This document shows, in pieces, positions 56,368 to 64,000 of a DNA stretch of 64,000 bases. The stretch lies in contig JAGPCY010000018.1 of NCBI GenBank assembly GCA_018057825.1, positions 97,186 to 161,185 of the forward strand, given 5' to 3'. Position 1 is the stretch's first letter, and each line of letters opens with the position of its first letter. The position numbers and the translations under genes were made by a program. Under the pieces are notes generated by a model. The model searched no databases. It was not told where the DNA came from and worked only from the letters and a program-made list of their open reading frames with translations. Origin of the DNA: Kofleriaceae bacterium. GTDB taxonomy: Bacteria > Myxococcota_A > Polyangia > Haliangiales > Haliangiaceae.

Positions 56368-57102
56368 CTACTCCGCGGTCCTTCGGACCACCGCCGCGCC
56401 CAACCGCGCGGCCAGCTCATCCGCGGCAGCCGCCACCGGCCCCGCGCCGTCGCCCTCGAGCGTGACGATCACCTGGAAGGTCGGCTCGTCGAACCGCGGG
56501 TAGCTGCCGACCTTGATCGACGGGTGGGCCGCGACCACGGCGTCGAGGTCCGCGGCCAGGGCGCCCTCCTCGCGGGCGATCCACAACCGCGCGATCGCGA
56601 CCGGCGCGGCGCGGAACCGCTCGCGGATATCGACGAACTTCGAACGGAACAACGACGGCACGCCGGGCAGGATATGGACGTTGCCGATCGCCACCACCGG
56701 CCAGACCTTGGAGCTGCCCCACAGGAGCGTCGCGCCGCGCGGCACGTCGGCCAGGCGCAGGTTGGCCGGCGCGATCGCGTCGCCCCAGTAGGCCCGAACC
56801 CGGGCCTCGAGGTCGGGGTGGCGGATCACGTCGGTGCCCATCGCGCGGGCGACGGCGGCGATCGTGACGTCGTCGTGGGTCGGGCCGACCCCGCCCGACG
56901 TGAAGACGTGGTCGACCGCGGCGGCCGCCGCCGCGACGGTGGCGGCGATCTCGTCCAGGTCGTCGGGGATGATCGTGATCCGCCGCAGGTCGACGCCGAG
57001 CGAACGCAGCTCACCGATCAGAAACGCGGCGTTCTCCTCGGCGAACTTGCCAGACAGGATCTCGTCGCCGATGACGACGATGGCGGCGGTCGGGCGGGGC
57101 AC
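56368..57102 (-). CDS. Molybdopterin-binding-fold (CinA/MoCF-like) protein
   Basis: 244 residues from GTG 57102. The MoCF_biosynth fold shows AIVVIGDEILSGKFAEENA, LGVDLRRITIIPDDLDEI, and VFTSGGVGPTHDDVTI. LLWGSSKVWPVVAIGNVHILPGVPSLFR and a C-terminal ferredoxin-like part follow. Proteins like this include CinA and FAD-synthase-like hydrolases; no nicotinamide deamidase domain is present, so it is not full CinA. Function probably nucleotide- or cofactor-related; exact reaction unknown. Start is inferred (no Shine-Dalgarno). Confidence 0.82.
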   Translation of the reverse strand: MPRPTAAIVVIGDEILSGKFAEENAAFLIGELRSLGVDLRRITIIPDDLDEIAATVAAAAAAVDHVFTSGGVGPTHDDVTIAAVARAMGTDVIRHPDLEARVRAYWGDAIAPANLRLADVPRGATLLWGSSKVWPVVAIGNVHILPGVPSLFRSKFVDIRERFRAAPVAIARLWIAREEGALAADLDAVVAAHPSIKVGSYPRFDEPTFQVIVTLEGDGAGPVAAAADELAARLGAAVVRRTAE

Positions 57103-57204
57103 GGGGCGCCAGGGTAGCGCGTCGGCCGGGATCCCGCGCGGCGCGTGGGCGATCTGGCGTCGGCGCTTGAACCCGCGGTGGCCCCGGGGTAAGACGCCCC
57201 CCCG

Positions 57205-58494
57205 ATGGACCTCGTCTTGCGCGGCGGTCGTGTCCTCGGAGCCGGCGCCGACGGCGGCTGGCGAGACGTCGCCGCCGACGTCCGGATCCGCGACGGGCGG
57301 ATCGTCGAGATCGCCGGCGGCCTGCGCGGCGGCCGCGAGGTCGTGGTGGCTGACCTGTGGCTCTGTCCCGGCCTGGTCGATCTCCACGCCCACCTGGGCG
57401 AGCCCGGCGCCGAGCACAAAGAAGATCTGACCTCGGGCGCGCGGGCCGCTGCCCACGGCGGGTTCACGACGGTGTGCGCGATGCCCGACACCGCGCCGTG
57501 CAACGATCAGCGCACCGTCACCGAGCTGATCGTGCGGCGGGCCGCCGAGGTCGGGCTGGCCCACATCCGGCCGATCGGCGCGGTCACGCGCGGCCGCGGC
57601 GGCGACCGCTTGGCCGACGTCGCCGACATGAAGGACGGCGGCGTGGTCGCGCTGTGCGACGGCGACCGGCCGATCGCCGACGCCGCGGTCCTGCGCCGCG
57701 CGCTCGAGTACGCCCGCACCTTTGGGCTGCCGCTCATCCAGCACGCCGAGGATCTGGCCCTGGCCGAGGGCGGGGTCATGCACGAGGGCGCGCTGTCGAC
57801 GCGGATCGGCCTGCGCGCCCACCCGGCGATGGCCGAGGCCGCGGTGGTGGCGCGCGACCTCGAGATCGTCGCCGGCACCGGCGGGCGCTACCACCTGGCC
57901 CACGTCTCGGCCGCTCGCACCGTCGAGCTGCTCCGCGACGGCAAGCGCCGGGGCCTGCCGATCACCGCCGAGGTCAGCCCGCTGCACCTGGCCCTGACCG
58001 AGGCCGCGTGCGCCGACTACGATCCCCACGCCCGGCTGTCGCCGCCGCTGCGCGCCGAGGTCGACCGTCAGGCCCTCCTGGCCGCGGTCGCCGACGGCAC
58101 GATCGACGCCATCGCGACCTCCCACGCGCCGTGCGCGTTGACCGAGAAGGAAGGGCTCTTCGAGGAGGCCGCCGCCGGGGCGGTCGGGCTCGAGACCACG
58201 CTGGCCGTGGTCCTCGGCCTGGTGGCCGCCGGCGCGCTGCCCCTGGCCCGGGCGATCGACGCGTTGACCCGCGCCCCGGCCGCCGCCTTCGGCCTCGACG
58301 CCGGGCGCTGGGCGATCGGCGGCGCCGCCGACCTGTGCGTGATCGATCCCGGACGGAGGTGGACCGTGGGGCCCGACGAGCTGGTCGGCAAGTCGAAGAA
58401 CACGCCGCTCACCGGGCGGACCGTCACCGGCCGCGCGGTCCTGACGCTCCTCGGTGGCGTCGCCACTTGCGATCGCGATCGGAGGATGACGTGA
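57205..58494 (+). CDS. Dihydroorotase-like protein, probably non-catalytic (PyrC' type)
   Basis: 429 residues, type I dihydroorotase length and fold. Zinc ligands H61 and H63 ([10 protein letters not shown]), D152, H180 and H233 are present. The usual HLREPG Arg is Gly65, the MPNT Asn is Asp95, PHHL reads PLHL, and the catalytic TDHAPH reads TSHAPC, so the Asp is Ser306. These are key substrate and catalytic residues, so it is unlikely to cyclise carbamoyl-aspartate. Inactive paralogues of this kind (PyrC'/PyrX) support aspartate transcarbamoylase assembly in other bacteria; no pyrB is in the window. It overlaps carA by 4 bp (GTGA), which ties it to pyrimidine or arginine synthesis. Confidence 0.85.
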   Translation: MDLVLRGGRVLGAGADGGWRDVAADVRIRDGRIVEIAGGLRGGREVVVADLWLCPGLVDLHAHLGEPGAEHKEDLTSGARAAAHGGFTTVCAMPDTAPCNDQRTVTELIVRRAAEVGLAHIRPIGAVTRGRGGDRLADVADMKDGGVVALCDGDRPIADAAVLRRALEYARTFGLPLIQHAEDLALAEGGVMHEGALSTRIGLRAHPAMAEAAVVARDLEIVAGTGGRYHLAHVSAARTVELLRDGKRRGLPITAEVSPLHLALTEAACADYDPHARLSPPLRAEVDRQALLAAVADGTIDAIATSHAPCALTEKEGLFEEAAAGAVGLETTLAVVLGLVAAGALPLARAIDALTRAPAAAFGLDAGRWAIGGAADLCVIDPGRRWTVGPDELVGKSKNTPLTGRTVTGRAVLTLLGGVATCDRDRRMT

Positions 58495-59627
58495 GCTACC
58501 CGGCGGTCTTGGTGCTCGAGAATGGCCGGGTGTTCCGCGGCCGCGGCTTCGGCGCGCGCGCGGTTCGCCACGGCGAGGTGGTCTTCAACACCTCGCTCAC
58601 CGGCTACCAGGAGATCGTGAGCGATCCGTCGTACTGCGGACAGATCGTGGTCATGACCGCGGTCGAGATCGGCAACGTCGGCGTCAACGCCGCTGACCGC
58701 GAGGCCGCGGCGCTGGCGTGCGCCGGGCTGGTCGTGCGCGAGCACGCCCCGGCCTCGAGCTGGCGGGCCGAAGAGGAGCTCGACGCGCACCTGGCCGCCG
58801 CCGGGGTCGCCGGCATCGACGACGTCGACACCCGGGCCATCACCCGCGTGCTGCGGACCGAGGGCGCGATGCGCGGGGCGGTCGCGCCGGCCCCGGCCGA
58901 CGCCGCCGGCGAGCAGGCCTTGCTCGACGAGATCCGCCGCCAGCCGGCGATGGACGGCCTCGATCTGGTGCCGCGGGTGACCTGCGGCGCGCGCTACCCG
59001 TGGACCGACGGCGTGTGGGCCGCGCCCGACGCGGTGCCGTCGCCGTCGGTGGCGGGGCCGATCGATCACGTCGTGGCCTACGACTTCGGCGTCAAGCGCA
59101 ACATCTTGCGCCGCCTGGTCACCAGCGGCTGTCGAGTCACCGTGGTCCCGGCGACGACCTCGGCCGCCGAGGTCCTGGCCCTGGCGCCCGACGGCGTGTT
59201 TCTGTCGAACGGCCCGGGCGATCCGGCGGCGGTGACCTACGCGATCGCGGCGGTGCGCGAGCTCCTGGCGGCCGATCGCCCGATCTTCGGCATCTGCCTC
59301 GGTCATCAGATCTTGGCCCTGGCGCTGGGCGCGCGCACGTACAAGCTGCCGTTCGGTCACCACGGCGGCAACCACCCGGTCAAGGACCTGGCCACCGGCA
59401 AGGTCGAGATCACCGCCCAGAACCACGGCTTCGCGGTCGATCCGGATCGCCTGCCCGACGGAGTCCGGGTCAGCCACCAGAACCTCTACGACGGCACGGT
59501 CGAGGGGCTCGCCGTCGACGGCCGCCCGGTCTTCAGCGTGCAGTACCACCCCGAGGCCAGCCCCGGCCCCCACGACGCGCACTACCTGTTCGAGCGCTTC
59601 CGGGCCGCGATGCGGGCGGCGCGGTGA
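58491..59627 (+). CDS. carA: Carbamoyl-phosphate synthase small subunit
   Basis: 378 residues from GTG. The N-terminal CarA domain has [21 protein letters not shown] and the glutaminase has [15 protein letters not shown] with the nucleophile Cys. The remaining triad His/Glu lies in [13 protein letters not shown]. It releases ammonia from glutamine and channels it to CarB. carB is not in the window. Coupled to the dihydroorotase-like gene upstream and to the next gene by GTGA overlap. Confidence 0.96.
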   Translation: MSYPAVLVLENGRVFRGRGFGARAVRHGEVVFNTSLTGYQEIVSDPSYCGQIVVMTAVEIGNVGVNAADREAAALACAGLVVREHAPASSWRAEEELDAHLAAAGVAGIDDVDTRAITRVLRTEGAMRGAVAPAPADAAGEQALLDEIRRQPAMDGLDLVPRVTCGARYPWTDGVWAAPDAVPSPSVAGPIDHVVAYDFGVKRNILRRLVTSGCRVTVVPATTSAAEVLALAPDGVFLSNGPGDPAAVTYAIAAVRELLAADRPIFGICLGHQILALALGARTYKLPFGHHGGNHPVKDLATGKVEITAQNHGFAVDPDRLPDGVRVSHQNLYDGTVEGLAVDGRPVFSVQYHPEASPGPHDAHYLFERFRAAMRAAR

Positions 59628-60283
59628 CCGATCCGTCGGCGACCGCCGCCGAGCTCGCGCTGGTGTTCGATCGGCTGGTCGCCGAGGGCACCCGCGACGC
59701 CGACGCGGTGTTCGCCGCCCGCACCGCCTACGAGGCGCGGCGCGGCAAGGTGTTCCAGGACGAGGAGCTGTGGGAGACCTGGAGCGCGGGGTTCGTCGAG
59801 TGGTTCGTGCTCGAGGCCGATCGCGACGGGCGTGGACCGACGGCGGCGCTGGCGCTGGCCGAGGCCCGGGCCGCCGGCGATCCGATCCGCGCGGCGGCGA
59901 TCCGGGCCTGGCTGACCTCGCACCGCAGCCTGTGGTCGGTCGAGCGCCTGGGCGCGGGCTGGGTCGAGCTCCTCGATCTCCTGGGCGGTGCGCAGGTCCG
60001 GGTCACCGAGCCCCGCGAGCTGGCCGGGGTCGCGGTCGGCGAGGTCGCCGAGGTGCGGGTCCTCGGCTACGCCGACCTCGTGTGGTTCGGGCGGGCCTTC
60101 CTCTATCACCCGCGCGGGACCCGCGACGCCCTGGTCGAGCTGGCCCGGGTGGTGACCGCGGCCGGCGGCGACCGGCGCGCCGTGCTCGATCACGCCGCCC
60201 AGCTCCGCGCCAAGGGGCTGCGCTACCGCCACGTCCCGCCGGCCAAGCTGTACGAGCGTGGCCTCGATCGAGGTGGCCGGTGA
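59624..60283 (+). CDS. Conserved-looking protein of unknown function
   Basis: 219 residues from GTG overlapping carA's stop. Helical, soluble, no signal peptide. [58 protein letters not shown] and [23 protein letters not shown] are distinctive strings, rich in Trp and Arg. I do not recognise the family. The coupling with carA may be incidental. The stop overlaps the next GTG. Confidence 0.72.
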   Translation: MTDPSATAAELALVFDRLVAEGTRDADAVFAARTAYEARRGKVFQDEELWETWSAGFVEWFVLEADRDGRGPTAALALAEARAAGDPIRAAAIRAWLTSHRSLWSVERLGAGWVELLDLLGGAQVRVTEPRELAGVAVGEVAEVRVLGYADLVWFGRAFLYHPRGTRDALVELARVVTAAGGDRRAVLDHAAQLRAKGLRYRHVPPAKLYERGLDRGGR

Positions 60284-61467
60284 CCGCGCGGGTCGCCTTC
60301 GCCCTCGGCGCGTTGACCGTGGCGCTGGCCGCCGACCGCGCCCAGGCCCAGATCGCGGTGTCCGAGCAGCCGGGCTTCTCGGTCGAGCGCTTCACGCCGG
60401 CGCCCGGCGGCGCGCTGTTCGTGGGGGTCGAGGACGCCGACGTCCCCGCTGGGGGGCGGTGGACCGTGACCAGCTCGCTGTGGCTGATGTCGCGGCCGAT
60501 CGTCTTGCGCGCGCTGCGCACCGGCGAGGAGGTGAGCGATCCGGTGGCGCTGCGCCTCGGCCAGGAGGTCAGCGTCGGCCGCGGCCTGGGCGATCGCTGG
60601 CTGGTCGGCCTGGCCGCCCCGACCGCGCTGCAGTGGGGCGATCGCCTGACCGGGATCGGGCTGTCGGAGGCGCCGCTGCGCAACCTCGTCGTCGGCGACC
60701 TGCGCCTGCACGTCCGGGCCCGCATCGTCGGGGCGCCCGGCGCCGACGGTCTGGCGATCGCCGTTGCGGGCGCGCTGACCGTGCCGACCGGGGCCGAGCG
60801 CCACTTCGCGGGCGAGGCCGGGCCGGTGGTCGCGTGGAGCCTGCGCGGCGGCTACCGCAACCGCGACTGGGCGGTGACCGGCGGCCTCGGGTTGCGGGTC
60901 CGCACCGAGGAGGTCGTGCTCTTGTCGCCGGCGCGGCCTCACGGCAACGAGCTGACCGCCGCGGCCGGCGCGGCCTGGCGGTTCGCCGCGCTGGGGCGGC
61001 CGTTTGGCGCCGACGACCGCGGCTGGCTCCTGGCCGAGGTCGAGGGCGTCCTCGGCGACGACGCCGGCACCGGCGCGCGGGGGCCGTCGCCGGCCGAGGC
61101 GCGGCTGGGCGCGCGGGTCGAGGTCGGCCACTGCTGGTCGGTCGCGGTCGCCGGCGGCGGCGGGTTTCGCCCCGACGAGGTCGGCAGCCCGGGCTACCGC
61201 CTGATCGCCCAGGTCACGTTCCACCAAGATCCGATCCACGACCGCGATCGCGACGGCATCCCCGACGGCCGCGACGCCTGCTGGCGCGAGCCGGAAGATC
61301 GCGACGGCGTGGCGGACCGCGATGGCTGCCCCGATCTCGACGACGACGGCGACGGCGTGCCCGACGAGCTCGATCGCTGTCGGCGGGCCCGCGAGGATCA
61401 CGACGGCTATCGCGACACCGACGGCTGCCCCGATCGCGAGGACCAGGCGACCGAGCGCGCGGACTAG
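60280..61467 (+). CDS. Outer-membrane protein with thrombospondin type 3 repeats
   Basis: 395 residues from GTG. A signal peptide (LGALTVALAADRAQAQ) is followed by an alternating beta region of about 290 residues, probably a barrel (WLVGLAAPTALQWGDRL, LVVGDLRLHVRARIVG, YRLIAQVTFHQ). The tail has calcium-binding-like DxDxDG loops (DRDRDGIPDGRDACW, DRDGCPDLDDDGDGVPDELD, DHDGYRDTDGCPD), the thrombospondin type 3 motif often found before OmpA domains. No OmpA domain follows, so it ends earlier than many relatives. Confidence 0.82.
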   Translation: MTARVAFALGALTVALAADRAQAQIAVSEQPGFSVERFTPAPGGALFVGVEDADVPAGGRWTVTSSLWLMSRPIVLRALRTGEEVSDPVALRLGQEVSVGRGLGDRWLVGLAAPTALQWGDRLTGIGLSEAPLRNLVVGDLRLHVRARIVGAPGADGLAIAVAGALTVPTGAERHFAGEAGPVVAWSLRGGYRNRDWAVTGGLGLRVRTEEVVLLSPARPHGNELTAAAGAAWRFAALGRPFGADDRGWLLAEVEGVLGDDAGTGARGPSPAEARLGARVEVGHCWSVAVAGGGGFRPDEVGSPGYRLIAQVTFHQDPIHDRDRDGIPDGRDACWREPEDRDGVADRDGCPDLDDDGDGVPDELDRCRRAREDHDGYRDTDGCPDREDQATERAD

Positions 61468-61478
61468 CGCGCGCTAGC

Positions 61479-62582
61479 TCATCGCCCGAGCTGGGTCAGG
61501 ATGAGCGGCTGGATCGCCTGCTCGAGATCGAGGGCGAAGTTGGAGATGCCATCGGCGCCGGTGGTGTCGAGCTGCATGCCGAGGATCGCGTAGTAGCCGT
61601 TGGCGCGATCGACCCACGGCGTGAAGCCGAAGGCGCCGGCCGACGACAGCACCGGGCAGTCGACCGCCGGCGGCGTGCACTCGAGCCACGTGGTCAGGCC
61701 GTAGTGCCACGGCAGGCCGTGGCCCTCGGCGGGCGAACCGCCGATGCGCGCGTCCGGGTACGGCTCGCTGGCCTGGGCCGCGAAGGTCGCGGCGGTGCCG
61801 ACCGTCAGGCTCGGCGTGACGCCGCGGTGAAACACCAGCCGGAGCAGCGGCGCGTACTCGGCCATCGACGCGCGCAGGCCGCCGGCCACCAGCGGGTTCT
61901 GGGTCCCGGCCGCCTGCCGCGGGTAGGTGAAGTACGCGACCTCGGGCGGCAGGCCGAGGGGGTCGGCCAGGCGGGCGCGGAACAGCGCCGCCCAGCTCTG
62001 CCCGGTCGCGACCTCGGCCATGCGGGCCGCGACGTGCAGGTGAGACGAGCCGTAGTCGTAGCGAGCGCCCGGGGCGGTCACCAGGCTCTCGGCGGCGATG
62101 AGGTCGACGCAGGCGGCCAGGGTGACGTTGGCCTGGCCCGTGCAGTCGTGATCGCGCGGCAGCCCGGAGGTGAACGACAAGAGGTGGCGGAGCGTGATGG
62201 CCGCCTTGGGGCCGGTCCAGCCCAGGACCGCGCCGGTCGTCGAGTCGAGGGTCAGCTCGCCGGTGCGGATCACGTCGAACAGCACCAGCCCTGAGATCAT
62301 CTTCGAGGCCGACGCGATCGCGACGCGCTGATCGATCGCGAAGCCGTTCCAGGTCGCGCGGTGGAGCTCGCGATCCTGCGCGTCGAAGATGATGAGGCCC
62401 GCGGCGGTGTTGCCGTTGGCGGTCAGCGCGGCGGCGACCGCCTGGTCGAGGGCCGACCAGTCGGGGCCGGCGTCGGCGGGCGCGTCGGCAGGTGTGGCGT
62501 CGATCGACGAGGTGTCGCCATCGCCACCATCACATGCGGCGAAAAGCGACAGCGCGAGCACGAAGCGGGCGGGCTTGAACAT
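61479..62582 (-). CDS. Serine hydrolase (class C beta-lactamase family) lipoprotein
   Basis: 367 residues. The signal ends ALSLFAAC (lipobox) with an acidic linker. The catalytic SxxK is ASASKMISG, the second motif YxN-like is YDYGSSHLH, and a HxG-like end appears in SSAGAFGFTPWVDR. LLSFTSGLPRDHDC and LHVAARMAEVATGQSWAALF are typical of esterase/DD-peptidase-like family members. It probably works in the periplasm or on the surface as a peptidase or esterase; not necessarily a beta-lactamase. Ends 11 bp from a convergent gene. Confidence 0.88.
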   Translation of the reverse strand: MFKPARFVLALSLFAACDGGDGDTSSIDATPADAPADAGPDWSALDQAVAAALTANGNTAAGLIIFDAQDRELHRATWNGFAIDQRVAIASASKMISGLVLFDVIRTGELTLDSTTGAVLGWTGPKAAITLRHLLSFTSGLPRDHDCTGQANVTLAACVDLIAAESLVTAPGARYDYGSSHLHVAARMAEVATGQSWAALFRARLADPLGLPPEVAYFTYPRQAAGTQNPLVAGGLRASMAEYAPLLRLVFHRGVTPSLTVGTAATFAAQASEPYPDARIGGSPAEGHGLPWHYGLTTWLECTPPAVDCPVLSSAGAFGFTPWVDRANGYYAILGMQLDTTGADGISNFALDLEQAIQPLILTQLGR

Positions 62583-62617
62583 CGCCCCCAGGTCTCAGCA
62601 AGCGGCGGGCCGGTCCG

Positions 62618-63883
<1,266 letters not shown>

Positions 63884-64000
63884 GCAGGTGGGACGACGCG
63901 CCGGGTCGCTCCATTCACCGCCGCGGCTGGCCTGCGATCGTCTCCCGATGTGAGCCGGCCCACGGCGATTTCGCGCCGCCTCGTCGACGGCGATTGACCG

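Overview
The window is very GC-rich DNA with densely packed genes. Many genes overlap by GTGA/ATGA, and codons strongly prefer G or C in third position. The content points to the Myxococcota (deltaproteobacterial myxobacteria, perhaps near Haliangium/Kofleriaceae): four Hanks-type Ser/Thr kinases plus a PrkA-type kinase, many short lipoproteins, PEGA and TPR proteins, a Tgl/PilF-like lipoprotein next to a RodZ-like protein, an FHA-GGDEF protein and a propeller hybrid histidine kinase. The lineage is inferred from gene content; there is no rRNA in the window. I saw no tRNA, rRNA, CRISPR array, prophage or insertion sequence.

Layout. 1-3979 is a catabolic operon (enoyl-CoA hydratase, acyl-CoA dehydrogenase, aryl-CoA ligase, creatininase-fold hydrolase). 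3995-5676 holds a class II amidotransferase-like protein and a lipase-like hydrolase on the minus strand. 5779-8718 is a Tgl-like / RodZ-like / RecO run. 8771-10649 encodes two PEGA proteins, one with a long Gly-Ser linker. 10717-21716 is almost all minus strand: MarR regulator, Mpo1-like protein, cupredoxin lipoprotein, unknown proteins, two Ser/Thr kinases and citrate synthase. 21823-28784 has a GIY-YIG protein, a membrane TPR protein, a 1284-residue hybrid histidine kinase and a TPR/beta-barrel protein. 28901-34020 has a penicillin-binding protein, phosphoglucose isomerase, an FHA-diguanylate cyclase and a small histidine kinase. 34114-37623 is a RecQ helicase with a huge disordered tail. 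37883-43099 starts with a PlsB-like/GpsA-like pair that looks catalytically altered. 43125-52713 has small proteins, a large carboxypeptidase-regulatory-repeat protein, a small lower-GC secreted-protein cassette, another kinase and PrkA. 52838-63883 has a purple-acid-phosphatase-like protein, HisS, a molybdopterin-binding-fold protein, a degenerate dihydroorotase, CarA, an outer-membrane protein, a serine hydrolase and a fourth kinase.

Four things stand out. (1) At least a dozen genes have a -10-like hexamer (TAGNNT, TATNNT or TANNNT) ending 6-8 nt before the start codon with no Shine-Dalgarno, which predicts widespread leaderless transcripts. (2) Five hexanucleotide arrays (GACCGA/GGCCGA type), each about 140-210 bp, lie only in the spacers between minus-strand genes, usually right after a stop codon. 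(3) A tandem 176-bp element at 27186-27565 carries an intrinsic terminator in each copy, directed against the flanking genes, and could encode twin small RNAs. (4) Several enzyme families lack catalytic residues: GpsA-like, PlsB-like, dihydroorotase, the class II amidotransferase and a kinase with DFN in place of DFG.
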